The notes: a model not told the origin generated them from the sequence alone. Counted from the first letter of the stretch, positions 6,658 through 14,583 are shown. The stretch is DNA of 19,204 bases from Verrucomicrobiota bacterium (GCA_027618625.1 JAQCER010000004.1:1-19204); one strand, 5' to 3'. Numbers and translations: made by a program.

Positions 6658-7177
6658 TAGACCGGGCAGTTGGAAACTAAAAGTCTTCGTCGGGGAAACG
6701 ACTCGGGAAGACCGCGACCGCGATCATCGATGCTATCCGAATCGTTCTCCGGGCCAGTAGCTTCGACTACTATCGTTTGAACGGGGGATGCCTTTCACCT
6801 TCCTCGAAACAAAGAGGACAGCCCCCACGATGAAAGCCTAGCTCCCGAAGGATCTGAGAGACTCGAAAACGCCAACTCCAAGCCCTAACGTGCCCAAGAT
6901 TTAACCATCCGGTGTTCATTTTCTGGGATTATTCCACCAGACACCAGAAGTCAGTACATACATAATTGGAGTGGCTCAGCATTGATGCTGAATTTTATCT
7001 ACAGCGAGACGCCTTGAGGCAGCGCGCTGGCCCGGCTGGGCAAGGTCTATGCGACGAGAAGATCAGTATTTTCCACACCGTTGAACTCGTAGTCGAACAT
7101 GCTGCGGTGCTGCTGATCTGCCCCCCAACAGCCAACGGCGACCATTGGCGTTTTTCGAACAAGCATCCCTCTCGGCT

Positions 7178-8179
7178 TCAAGGTTGGAGCCCTGTTCGTT
7201 TGGCGACTATCTTCAGTAGCTTGCTCGAGCCCAATCGCTGATGGGGTTCACCAAATCCATCCAACTGGTATGTGTGGTGAGCGATGTGTTTGTCGACCGC
7301 CAGCGGAAGCATCCAGCGGAGGATCTGCTCTGTCGAATAGCTGAGGCTCTCGCCGAAAACCGTGATTCTGGAATTTAGGGATTGGGCGGTCGTAGCCAGA
7401 TGGTCTTCGCTCCACACCAACCAGCGGGCAGCGTCGTAGGTGGGGTCACCCCAGGAAGGGAAACCGTCGATGGCGACGTATTGACCGCGAGCCGATTCCA
7501 GCAAATTTGGAGGCCAAAAGTCACCGTGGAGCAGCACTTCGGTACTCGGCAGCTCAGAGAGCACCTCATTTGCGAAACTTTGAACTCTCTGTAAGAAACT
7601 GGTATCGAGCCCGGTATCAATCGTTATGTTCCGGATAACAAGCTGCTCGAGGTCATTCCGGCACTTGTCGGCGAGGCGAGAGATATCAGATGCGTCGGGA
7701 TCGGCGTCGATCTGCATGTGGAGTCGCGTCAGTGCTTCGATTGCCTTTTTATCGTTGTCCGGATCGTGCTGAAGTGGGACACCAGGAACGATCCGCTCTA
7801 GCGGGACACCAGGAACGATCCGCTCCATCGCAAAGATTGCACGCTGGCGATCCGAAGCAAGTAGCCGGGGCGCTCCGGCGCCCCGGCGAAGGCGTAGCGA
7901 CTCGATCTCCGCTTGTCCACCAACGACATCCGGCACAGCTTTGAATACTATTTGGGTTCCATCGGTTCGAGTGCCGAACGCGACGTAAGATCCCTTCCCA
8001 CCAGTAGCGAGCTCGTCAAGCTCCAGTCCCCAACGCTCACATGTCTCGTTAACGGCATGGGGAAGCCGGTCGAGCCAACTTTTGGCAGACATAGGGTGCA
8101 GTCTTAAAAAATGTGCTGCGAGTTCGTCGGGAATATCGATGTAAGTCTCCACAATCCGATCGAAAGCTATCAAAGCCAA
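7178..8179 (-). CDS. Aminoglycoside/streptomycin-type phosphotransferase (APH family)
   Basis: A 333-residue protein with a protein-kinase-like APH fold. GGKGSYVAFGTRTDGTQIVFKAVPD carries the glycine-rich strand and the ATP-binding lysine (about Lys80). The catalytic loop is VLLHGDFWPPNLL (His218, Asp220, Asn225), and the metal-binding loop is YVAIDGFPSWGDPTYDAARW (about Asp238). N-terminal WLDRLPHAVNETCERWGLEL resembles APH(6)/hydroxyurea-type kinases, so the likely reaction is ATP-dependent phosphorylation of an aminoglycoside or similar small molecule; the substrate is not proven. Residues 119-136 contain a perfect ERIVPGVPL duplication in the inter-lobe hinge (27-bp tandem repeat). The start at 8179 fits family length; a shorter start at Met30 is possible. 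It stands alone between gene-poor stretches, as island cargo. Confidence 0.8.
   Translation of the reverse strand: MALIAFDRIVETYIDIPDELAAHFLRLHPMSAKSWLDRLPHAVNETCERWGLELDELATGGKGSYVAFGTRTDGTQIVFKAVPDVVGGQAEIESLRLRRGAGAPRLLASDRQRAIFAMERIVPGVPLERIVPGVPLQHDPDNDKKAIEALTRLHMQIDADPDASDISRLADKCRNDLEQLVIRNITIDTGLDTSFLQRVQSFANEVLSELPSTEVLLHGDFWPPNLLESARGQYVAIDGFPSWGDPTYDAARWLVWSEDHLATTAQSLNSRITVFGESLSYSTEQILRWMLPLAVDKHIAHHTYQLDGFGEPHQRLGSSKLLKIVAKRTGLQP
7776..7825. repeat. 27-bp tandem duplication inside the phosphotransferase
   Basis: GGGACACCAGGAACGATCCG recurs with a period of 27 bases (starts 7776 and 7803), both copies continuing CTC. It keeps the frame and duplicates the nonapeptide ERIVPGVPL. 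The near identity of the copies points to a recent slippage event. Confidence 0.85.
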
Positions 8180-8627
8180 ACCATCGGGTCAAGCAGCGCA
8201 GGGATCGAATTCTGCAGACAGTGACAACCATTGCTCCAAGAGGTTCGCTTTCTCTGCATATGATATGGGGCGGATGCAGAATGCAGATTGCCATTCATTT
8301 GGGATCGAATCTTTCGCCCTCGGAACGTCCAGCCGCTACCCGTCGGGCAGCAGTGGCTAGACCGACGAGGCCGAGGCACCCCCAGCCGATTGGTGAACCG
8401 GAGGAGCTGGCGTGCCAGGTGCCAGGCTCAGGGCTCGGATGATCTAACGGAGCGGGAATGCCCTCTCGCCAACCGCCGACGATCCTGCCCGTCGCCCGTC
8501 GAGGGAGGATTTTTGTTTTTCGTGCGCCCGCCCAAGCCATCTTCAGGCTTGAAGATCCCCGCGAACTCAAGTCAAATCGGGTGCCGAGGGTCGAGGGTCA
8601 CGAAAGCGCACTTATCGCAGAAATCTT
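8180..8627. other. Intergenic stretch between phosphotransferase and integrase
   Basis: About 450 bases with no convincing gene. Frames such as 8288-8830 on the plus strand are Arg/Ser/Pro-rich and overlap the integrase antisense. The only structure I can point to is the hairpin at 8539-8556 just past the integrase stop. Confidence 0.5.
8539..8556 (-). terminator. Hairpin downstream of integrase
   Basis: ATCTTCA (8539-8545), loop GGCT, TGAAGAT (8550-8556): a perfect 7-bp stem about 70 bases past the integrase stop on the minus strand. Read on the minus strand, an AAAAACAAAAA tract lies about 20 bases beyond rather than a T-run, so it is not a textbook intrinsic terminator. Confidence 0.35.
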
Positions 8628-9824
8628 TTACGACAGCGCTGCCAACCTGGGCTCGCCTGTCCGGCATTCGGGCGAGATCGCCCAGAAATCGGCGGCCTCG
8701 GTTTTCGTCCGGGCTCGGTGGTAGTAGCGCCAGAGAGTCTGTGGACTCGATCGGTGTCCCATTGCTTGCAAGAGAGCATCGAGATCGCCGAAGTGGGCAA
8801 GGTGATTGCTCGCGAAGGTATGGCGCATGACGTCCTGGTGCCACTTTTTCAGGCCGGAGCGTTTGTAGTTGGCGCGGTGCTTGTTGGCGAAGTCGCCGGG
8901 GCATATTTTGCCGCAGCGAGCTCGGCCATAGATGTCGAGCCATGCGAAGAGATTGTCAGCGATATCAACGTAACGGTGTTCCCAAGTCTTCGAAGCGGAT
9001 CCGGGCACGTGGATGTGTCGTTCCTCGAAGTTGACGTGCTTCCATTCGAGGCGTTGGAGCTCTTTTGGCCGGATGCCGCAGAACGTCCCGAACAAGTAGT
9101 ATGGCAGGATCTCGTCCGAGCAGACGCTCAGAAGCTGGCGAACCTCTTCGTTCGAGAGGATCGGTTTCTGGGAAGGCCGTATCTCGACCGGATCAAGTTT
9201 GAGGATGGGATTCTGCGATGCGTAGTCGCGTCGGATCGACCAGTTGTACAGCGTCTTCAGCACCGCCATGAACTTGCGGCGTCCGAAGTCTCCAGGACAC
9301 TCTTTGCCAAGAGCTGCCTCGATGTCACGAGGCGTGATGTCGCGGAGCAGCCTGCCTTTGAAGTGAGACGTCAGCTTTCCGAAGACATGATCGTAGTCGT
9401 TCTTTGTCCGCTGTCGCCGATGGGCTTTGGCGGCTTTGAACTCGTCGGCTGCTTCGCAGAACTCGCAGCTGGCGGCGCGTTCCTGCTGATTCTCCAGGAA
9501 GAACCGGATGGCGTCGTCAATGGTCGCGCCAAATTCCTCAAGTTGGGGACCGAATCGCTGCTGCATGCCTGTGAAAAAATTGACCGCATCCCAAAGGCTG
9601 GCTCCGAACGGCTCGAGTGCGGCAGTCAGATCTGAACGGCTTTCTTCCCGTGTCGAGATTCGGGTCAGTTCACGGACTCTCGCTTCTGCATGGCGTTTCG
9701 AGGTATAGTAATCGCGCTGGCGCTTGCCATTTTCCGAGAGACTTGCGGGGACATTGACCAGCCACGGCTTGCTCCGGTCAGGACAGTGAACGATTGTCAG
9801 TTCGGGTTTGCGACCACTGCTCAT
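8628..9824 (-). CDS. Tyrosine recombinase / integrase of the island
   Basis: A 398-residue phage-type integrase. An arm-binding and core-binding N-terminal part (about 1-210) includes YDHVFGKLTSHFKGRLLRDI and a SAM-like helical domain. The catalytic domain begins near KPILSNEEVRQLLS. Catalytic residues: Arg252 (FCGIRPKEL), Lys279 (GSASKTWEHRY), Arg334 in VMRHTFASNH (the box II histidine position is Asp331), His357 (MGHRSS) and the nucleophile Tyr367 or Tyr368 (LWRYYHRA). Its start overlaps the preceding small HTH gene by 4 bases (ATGA), so the two are translationally coupled. The tRNA-Sec gene lies about 610 bases upstream with its 3' end facing this gene. That is the standard layout for an island integrated at the 3' end of a tRNA gene. 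Confidence 0.9.
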   Translation of the reverse strand: MSSGRKPELTIVHCPDRSKPWLVNVPASLSENGKRQRDYYTSKRHAEARVRELTRISTREESRSDLTAALEPFGASLWDAVNFFTGMQQRFGPQLEEFGATIDDAIRFFLENQQERAASCEFCEAADEFKAAKAHRRQRTKNDYDHVFGKLTSHFKGRLLRDITPRDIEAALGKECPGDFGRRKFMAVLKTLYNWSIRRDYASQNPILKLDPVEIRPSQKPILSNEEVRQLLSVCSDEILPYYLFGTFCGIRPKELQRLEWKHVNFEERHIHVPGSASKTWEHRYVDIADNLFAWLDIYGRARCGKICPGDFANKHRANYKRSGLKKWHQDVMRHTFASNHLAHFGDLDALLQAMGHRSSPQTLWRYYHRARTKTEAADFWAISPECRTGEPRLAALS

Positions 9825-10114
9825 CGTGACTTGAGGGCGTGAATGGTTGCCGAACTATCATTGCCCTCCTCATAGCCATTCCCACGACCGAATAGCTCTT
9901 CCATGGTCGCGAGGATGCGCGTCGGATTGAACCTCTGGATGCGGGGACTTGGCTGGATCACAGGAAGCCAGCCTTCGAGCAGCCAGTTGTCGATCGTCTT
10001 GACGCACACGCCGAGCCAGTCGGCGACCTGCTGCTTGTTCATCAGCACTGGCGCGCCCTCGATTGATCGGTGGCATGGAACTGTTTCGGCACTCATGAGC
10101 CTGTAGTTCGTCAT
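9821..10114 (-). CDS. Excisionase-like helix-turn-helix protein
   Basis: A 97-residue protein from ATG 10114; ATG 10096, preceded by an AGG, is an alternative start. The open frame extends to 10513, but the upstream part runs through the tRNA gene and the att-side repeats, so a long start is rejected. Residues about 25-66 form a MerR/HTH_17-type DNA-binding domain: MNKQQVADWLGVCVKTIDNW, then a wing with PSPRIQRFNPTRI. It overlaps the integrase start by 4 bases. The expected role is a recombination directionality factor that binds near the attachment site and may also repress the pair. This is inferred from size, fold and coupling. Confidence 0.7.
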   Translation of the reverse strand: MTNYRLMSAETVPCHRSIEGAPVLMNKQQVADWLGVCVKTIDNWLLEGWLPVIQPSPRIQRFNPTRILATMEELFGRGNGYEEGNDSSATIHALKSR

Positions 10115-10256
10115 CCAGCCGAAAACATCACGGGGAGAATGCCGGAAAGTAAGCGCCGACCCGGCGGGAGCTCTCATTCGAGGCGGGGCCACTCTCGGCC
10201 GGCAATCGGAATGGGCGTGCCTATGGGATCTCTGGCCTAAATTTCCAGAATTTGAA

Positions 10257-10275
10257 TTTGGGCTTTTTTGGGATC
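10257..10275. repeat. Att-side repeat, copy 1
   Basis: TTTGGGCTTTTTTGGGATC, one of two near-identical copies between the excisionase-like gene and the tRNA-Sec 3' end. It could be an integrase arm-type or Xis binding site. Confidence 0.5.
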
Positions 10276-10340
10276 GAAACCGACAAACGAAGCCACTTTT
10301 CTGGTGGTTTTTCGGGTGCTCATGCACAACTCGATCGGTT

Positions 10341-10360
10341 TTTGGGCTTTTTTTGGGATC
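10341..10360. repeat. Att-side repeat, copy 2
   Basis: TTTGGGCTTTTTTTGGGATC, the same as copy 1 apart from one extra T, about 84 bases (eight helical turns) closer to the tRNA. Direct repeats at turn-multiple spacing next to a core site are typical of arm-type sites for tyrosine recombinases. The region 10115-10437 otherwise holds nothing recognisable. Confidence 0.5.
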
Positions 10361-10437
10361 ACGAGCCCTCTCCAAATCTTCGAACCCTAACAATACCACC
10401 CAAAAGTATCGCCGTAACCCACTTGATCCTGAGGGAG

Positions 10438-10532
10438 TGGCGGAGAGGGAAGGAATCGAACCAACCAGAGCAGCATAACTACTCTCAACGGTTTTGAAGA
10501 CCGCGGAGGCCACCAGGCACCCATCACTCTCC
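10438..10532 (-). tRNA. selC: tRNA-Sec (anticodon TCA), island attachment site
   Basis: On the minus strand this is a 95-nt tRNA with an encoded GCCA 3' end. The anticodon loop is CTTCAAA on a stem GCGGT/ACCGT. The D region GTGCCTGGTGGCCTCC is Sec-type. The long variable arm is AGAGTAG-TTATG-CTGCTCT (7 bp), the T-loop is TTCGATT, and the acceptor GGAGAG pairs with CTCTCC. Length, loop and extended variable arm match selC and distinguish it from tRNA-Ser. Odd points: the T stem GTTGG/CCTTC has two T-T mismatches, acceptor position 7 is mismatched, and the 3' side is one base shorter than the 8+5 arrangement of bacterial tRNA-Sec. The 3' end faces the integrase, as expected for an attachment site. 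A partly altered or non-functional gene is possible. No selA, selB or selD lies in the window. Confidence 0.75.
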
Positions 10533-10577
10533 TAAAAAAAGATCGTGGGAGGATGCTAGTCCCATCGGTGCTGCTGT

Positions 10578-11612
10578 TCAAGACGTTTTGCGGGGAAGGT
10601 CTGTGACTCCCGTGAGTCCTCGGTCGCGGGCGTTTCGCATGGCGAGGGCGGCCCAGAATGGCAGGTTGATGCAGAAAATCCACACAGCATACTCGTTGAA
10701 GCGAAAATGGAGGTTCATGACGATGTCGACCGAGCGATGAAACAGGATCATACCCGCTCCGATCATCAGCGCGGTACTGCGACTGAAGAGGGCCATGATG
10801 GCAAAGAGTTCGAGAAAGACTCCCGCGCCTAAGAACAGGCGGGCAAGGTTGGGATAGTTGAGCATCCACTCGGCATAAACGGTCTGAGTGCCGAGCACGC
10901 TGTGATCAAGTGTGCTGTAAAATTCCTGCTTCTCGGTCTTGATGACTTCGAGTGCCATGTACGGGCTGTTCCAAAACCAGTCTCCACCGGTGCGCACAAT
11001 TTTGGTAAGGCCCGCGATGACGTAGCAGCCCGCGATCGCCCCCTGCGAGTAGTAGAGAAAATAGCTCCAGATGCTGAGCCCTTCCGGAAATCGAAACGGT
11101 TTGGCCACCACTCGTCCATACAATCGCCTGCCCGCAAACCCCAACACCACGATGGATTGAAACAAGAGGATGGATGTGACCATCTGGCATCCGTGGTGAA
11201 TCGATCCCTGAGAGTTGTAATAAGTGCGGACGATGACGCTGGCAGCGGTGATCAGCGGCAATGAAATGGGCAGCAGGAAACCTGCGGCGTAGAACAGGAG
11301 ACTGATGGCAACAACGACGCGAATGATCTCCATGGCGGAAACGGGATTCTCGATGCCCATCCAGGCCAGGCTGTATTCATGCCCCGACCAGAGCCAGGTC
11401 AAGTCGTACCATCTGGCGATTCCGTTTGGGTACTTTTGCTCCGCGTAGTGAAAATTTTCGGGCATGGTCTGCCACACGACACAAGCGAAGAGCACGCGCA
11501 TGATGAGCACTTCCCAGGAAGCAACGGGTGCCGGGCGAAACGTCCCAGCGCACAGGCGCTTGACCCATGGCGCGGACCGGATTCGCCTGGCTAACTCGAT
11601 GCTTGCGCTCAT
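10578..11612 (-). CDS. HTTM-like multi-pass membrane protein
   Basis: A 344-residue integral membrane protein with about seven or eight hydrophobic segments, including VLIMRVLFACVVWQT, RVVVAISLLFYAAGFLLPIS, MVTSILLFQSIVVLGF, LFLGAGVFLELFAIMALF and YAVWIFCINLPFWAAL. Conserved-looking polar residues lie between segments: GSIHHG, AGLTKIVRTGGDWF and LHFRFNEY. The layout resembles HTTM/vitamin-K-dependent carboxylase-related membrane proteins of PVC bacteria, but I cannot identify a catalytic lysine with confidence. Its start overlaps the stop of the upstream gene by 4 bases (11609-11612), so the two form one translationally coupled unit. It is the first gene on the presumed chromosomal side of the tRNA-Sec. 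Confidence 0.6.
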   Translation of the reverse strand: MSASIELARRIRSAPWVKRLCAGTFRPAPVASWEVLIMRVLFACVVWQTMPENFHYAEQKYPNGIARWYDLTWLWSGHEYSLAWMGIENPVSAMEIIRVVVAISLLFYAAGFLLPISLPLITAASVIVRTYYNSQGSIHHGCQMVTSILLFQSIVVLGFAGRRLYGRVVAKPFRFPEGLSIWSYFLYYSQGAIAGCYVIAGLTKIVRTGGDWFWNSPYMALEVIKTEKQEFYSTLDHSVLGTQTVYAEWMLNYPNLARLFLGAGVFLELFAIMALFSRSTALMIGAGMILFHRSVDIVMNLHFRFNEYAVWIFCINLPFWAALAMRNARDRGLTGVTDLPRKTS

Positions 11613-12229
11613 GGAATTTTGTTCGAGGCTGGATCACCATGTGGTGCTGAGTTCCTGGCGATGGTCTCAGAGGAATCTTCCATCTTGCCGTCTTCGTTTA
11701 CAAAGATGATGCCGCGGGCCAGCGCTATGTCGCCGCGAAAAGGAGTTGCGCGATCCTCAGAGCGTTTGCGAAGATGGGCGAGCACGGTGGTTCCGATCTC
11801 TGCCTGCACCTCGGCTGTGAGCCAGCTGCTTTTCTTGTTCCACTTCAATCCGTTCGCCTTCGCGTAGGCCATGGACTCGGAACGCATCAATTTTTTGACG
11901 CCTGACGCAGTGTATCCGGTGTATCCGAAACAAGCCAGTGGTGTGCCATCGCCATGCTCCAGGAAAAAGTATTCGAGGTCCCTGTCTCTGGGATTCGCAT
12001 ACATCGGAAAGTTGGAGAACGGATAGAATTCGCCTTTTGACGGTGGATCGATATTGTGAAGGAAAGTGGAGAGAAGAGTGAAAATGATCACCGGGAGAAT
12101 GGGATGCTTCACCAGTCCAAGCAGGAACTGAAGTCCCCTTTCCCGTACCCGTACCTGCGCGCTGGAAGAGGGCATCGACTGATGCCCGTTTCCATCGGAG
12201 GGAGTTGCGCTGGATGTTTCGGCTGACAT
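11609..12229 (-). CDS. One-TM protein with PFSNFPMY motif, partner of the HTTM-like protein
   Basis: A 206-residue protein from ATG 12229. An in-frame start at 12304 adds 25 residues that do not look conserved. Residues 1-37 are Ser/Gln-rich and cytosolic. A transmembrane helix spans about 41-60 (KHPILPVIIFTLLSTFLHNI). Next comes FYPFSNFPMYANPRDRDLEYF (about 68-88), a motif seen in small partners of HTTM-like proteins. The rest forms an alpha/beta domain of unknown function. The gene overlaps the HTTM-like gene by 4 bases. The pair probably forms one membrane complex; the reaction is unknown. Confidence 0.6.
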   Translation of the reverse strand: MSAETSSATPSDGNGHQSMPSSSAQVRVRERGLQFLLGLVKHPILPVIIFTLLSTFLHNIDPPSKGEFYPFSNFPMYANPRDRDLEYFFLEHGDGTPLACFGYTGYTASGVKKLMRSESMAYAKANGLKWNKKSSWLTAEVQAEIGTTVLAHLRKRSEDRATPFRGDIALARGIIFVNEDGKMEDSSETIARNSAPHGDPASNKIP

Positions 12230-12424
12230 GACGACTCGATTACAACAATTCAGGAACGGCAACGGCCTGACGTTGCCACTCTGAATCCTATGCGTAGATG
12301 ACACTCAAGCCAAATCCGCATGATAGCGTTGTCATTCAACGCAGATCTAGGGCTGGGCCGTGCATTTATTGGCAATGGAGGCCTTCCCGCCGCGGCTTCC
12401 CGATACGGGATACTGAATGCAGGA

Positions 12425-12829
12425 TCACCCACCGGCAGTCATCGAACGAACGATGGCAATGACCGCAACTACAAAGGCAAGCATGATCGCGATGTAGCTC
12501 AGATCGCTTTCGCCTTGCCGCTTTTTTGCTGTCCGGCGCTGTTCCTTTGCCTCTTGTTTCAGCTCCTCCTGATAGAGGAGGGCCTTTCCTTCCTTCACTT
12601 TCTGCTCCTTATCGAGTTGGATCGCCTGCTTTGCCAGGCGCTTGAACTCTGCCCGGAGGTTTTCAATGCGAAGCGTGATGTAGTGCTCGCGGGCTCGATC
12701 TTCGTCGCCATCGCATTCTTCCAAGGCCTGACGCCATACTTTTGCGCCCATGGTTCGCCCTTCGACCTCCTTACGGGCGGTCTCGCGAAACTGATGCTCG
12801 ATTTGACGACGGCGCTGTTCCTTGTCCAT
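12425..12829 (-). CDS. Small tail-anchored coiled-coil protein
   Basis: A 134-residue protein with no family I can name. Residues 1-105 are highly charged and helical: RRRQIEHQFRETARKEVEGR, then an LRAEFKRLAKQAIQLDKEQK / LYQEELKQEAKEQRRTAKKR coiled coil. One hydrophobic C-terminal helix is at about 111-128 (YIAIMLAFVVAVIAIVRSM), followed by six residues. This is the layout of a tail-anchored inner-membrane protein with a cytosolic coiled coil. It has its own flanking spacers (about 195 and 300 bases), so it is probably monocistronic. Charge distribution and lack of low-complexity Pro/Arg runs support it as real. Confidence 0.6.
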   Translation of the reverse strand: MDKEQRRRQIEHQFRETARKEVEGRTMGAKVWRQALEECDGDEDRAREHYITLRIENLRAEFKRLAKQAIQLDKEQKVKEGKALLYQEELKQEAKEQRRTAKKRQGESDLSYIAIMLAFVVAVIAIVRSMTAGG

Positions 12830-13137
12830 AACACATCGGTATCACGGGCCATGCCCTCTGGAAAGGGGGAATTTGCGTGCTCCCTACGATATGGCAGCAA
12901 TTCGAACCCGTTCGCGAGTGCGTCTCGCCTGTCATCGCAGCCCGAGGGCTGGAGGGCGGCACATGGGGTCGTTATGGAAAACTGAACCGCGGGAAGAAGA
13001 TCGCCGAGACGGCCGGTCTCGCTTTCTTGATCGCTCGCTCGCGGAGTTACAGTTGGGCGCTCCGACTCAGGCAATCCCGGTTGCCCCACTCCCAACAGGA
13101 CGGCTCGGACCGCCTGCCTGCGAGTGGACCACCAGAC
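12830..13137. other. Intergenic stretch, nothing recognised
   Basis: About 300 bases between the small tail-anchored protein gene and the 3' end of the dehydrogenase gene. I see no tRNA, conserved frame or clear terminator. Confidence 0.4.
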
Positions 13138-14583
13138 TTATTGCTTCGGTGTCGACGACAGATAGACGCCTCTCAAATCCAGCAGGCGGCGTTTGATTGG
13201 GGCGGCGGCTCGCATCACGATTTCCTGCCGACCGGCGCTGAGCTTGATCGTCCCGATGGGGCGCACACGAAAGTCGTTTTCATTTTTTGTGGGTGGTGTG
13301 TTAGCGATGATGCGGTCGTTCGCGGCGATGATCTGGAAAGTGTTGTCGGGAACTTCACTTTCGCACGAGGCCTCAACCTCGACCGTGTAGCTCCCGTCGT
13401 TGGGAACGTCGACTTGCCAAGCGACTTCATCCCGTTCGCTGAGCCAGTTTTCCAGTTGCCGGTAACGGGTGCTGAAGCGGATCTCGGGACCATAAATGTA
13501 GGCTTTGGTCGCCAAGAGTTCGATCCTGCCACTGCTGTCTGCGGCCACCAGCTGCGGTTCATTTCCGGGAAACTTGCTGTGCGGCGGGCGGGCCTGCTGG
13601 ATGAAGGCGATCACGTCCGCGATGCCCTGCGGCTCGATTGCGGTGCCGAGACCTTCGGGCATGAGCGACTTGCCAGTGCTCAAAATGCCCTGCAGATCTT
13701 TGCGCAACACGGTGCGTTCGTTGCCATCCGTGAGCATCAGGGTGAGCGAAGTTCCGGTTTCGGATGCAATGCTGCCAAGCAGGTTTTCACCAGCCTTAGT
13801 GGTAACGAGATAACTGACGTACTTGTCCTCCAACGCTGCGTTCGGATCGACGATTGCCGTTAACATTGCCTGGAACGAACGATCAGTCAGCGAGGTGAGA
13901 TCCGGACCGACCTGACGTCCGACATTTTCCACCTTGTGGCACATGGAGCACTGGGAGGTGAAGAGCTCCCGGCCATGAGCGGTATCCCCTTTCAATGAGT
14001 CAGCCACTTGCAATGCCTCGAGTTGCTCAGCCACCGGCGACGTATGGGCTGCAGCAAAAACTTCTGCCGCACGCTCACGGACAGCCACCACGGAGCTGGC
14101 CAGTAACCGCTGTCGATCTGAGTCCGTCAGGCTGTTAAGAATCGATGGGTCCGCGTTGGCGGCATCGAGCAGAGCGGCCGACCAGTCAGACTTGACAATG
14201 CAGGCGGCAACAAGAGAACGTCGGACGGCTGGCCCCAGTTGATTCCAGCGCTTCAACAGCATCTGTGCATCGTCCTTTGAACCCAGTTCACCCATCGCAC
14301 TGATGGCAGCCGATTGAACTTCGAAAGGGATCTCGTAGCCGAGGAGCGACTGTAGAAATGGCAACTGATCACGCTGCCCGGCAGCACTCAAGAGAGAAAT
14401 CGCCTCGGCCCTCACCGATCCCGCAGCGCTTTCATCCCTCGCACTCGATGCCGCCAGAGCAATGACTGGCTCCATTCCTTCAGTGACACCGGCAGCAAGA
14501 ATGCTGGAAACCACTTGAAACGCTTCTCCCCCAATTTCCTTTGGCGAGTTTTGGCAGTAATGATTCGGGGGACACCGCGGCAT
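13138..14583 (-). CDS. C-terminal part of split PVC dehydrogenase: HEAT repeats, cytochrome c and beta domain
   Basis: A 481-residue frame that continues the upstream gene after a one-base frameshift. Its apparent ATG (14583) has no ribosome-binding site, and its first 15 residues are out-of-frame sequence. From KEIGGEAFQVVSSILAAG it carries the HEAT-like helical repeats on to about residue 190. A cytochrome c domain follows with CSMCH (212-216), GPDLTSL and the probable Met ligand in SLMPEG (Met308); its AIVDPNAALEDKY segment is typical of PVC/Planctomycete membrane-bound dehydrogenases. The C-terminal 130 residues form a beta-sandwich (EVAWQVDVPNDGSYTVEVEA), probably carbohydrate-binding. 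The cytochrome would accept electrons from the propeller dehydrogenase encoded in the other frame. Confidence 0.8.
   Translation of the reverse strand: MPRCPPNHYCQNSPKEIGGEAFQVVSSILAAGVTEGMEPVIALAASSARDESAAGSVRAEAISLLSAAGQRDQLPFLQSLLGYEIPFEVQSAAISAMGELGSKDDAQMLLKRWNQLGPAVRRSLVAACIVKSDWSAALLDAANADPSILNSLTDSDRQRLLASSVVAVRERAAEVFAAAHTSPVAEQLEALQVADSLKGDTAHGRELFTSQCSMCHKVENVGRQVGPDLTSLTDRSFQAMLTAIVDPNAALEDKYVSYLVTTKAGENLLGSIASETGTSLTLMLTDGNERTVLRKDLQGILSTGKSLMPEGLGTAIEPQGIADVIAFIQQARPPHSKFPGNEPQLVAADSSGRIELLATKAYIYGPEIRFSTRYRQLENWLSERDEVAWQVDVPNDGSYTVEVEASCESEVPDNTFQIIAANDRIIANTPPTKNENDFRVRPIGTIKLSAGRQEIVMRAAAPIKRRLLDLRGVYLSSTPKQ

Larger units (their letters stand above)
6192..7177. other. Gene-poor region with hairpin cluster
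   Basis: Almost 1 kb between the mobilization operon and the phosphotransferase gene. The open frames here (for example within 6188-6680 and 6966-7241) show no family resemblance and no good start context. The stretch 6450-6660 holds closely spaced small hairpins and a direct repeat, listed separately. A further hairpin-like AGTAG...CTACT is near 6760. The rest shows nothing I can name; it may be decayed coding sequence. Confidence 0.5.

Noticed and set aside
6880..6915. GCCCTAAC-like string considered as an integron attC core next to the phosphotransferase gene
   Set aside because: It does not fit the RYYYAAC core, and no matching second core or paired arms are present.
8718..9635. Plus-strand frame of 305 codons
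   Set aside because: Antisense of the integrase, whose catalytic residues are all visible on the minus strand.
10115..10513. N-terminal extension of the excisionase-like frame
   Set aside because: It would read antisense through att repeats and straight through the tRNA gene; translation is compositionally unlike the HTH domain.
12877..13863. Plus-strand frame of 328 codons
   Set aside because: Mostly antisense to the cytochrome/beta-domain part of the dehydrogenase; no recognisable motifs.
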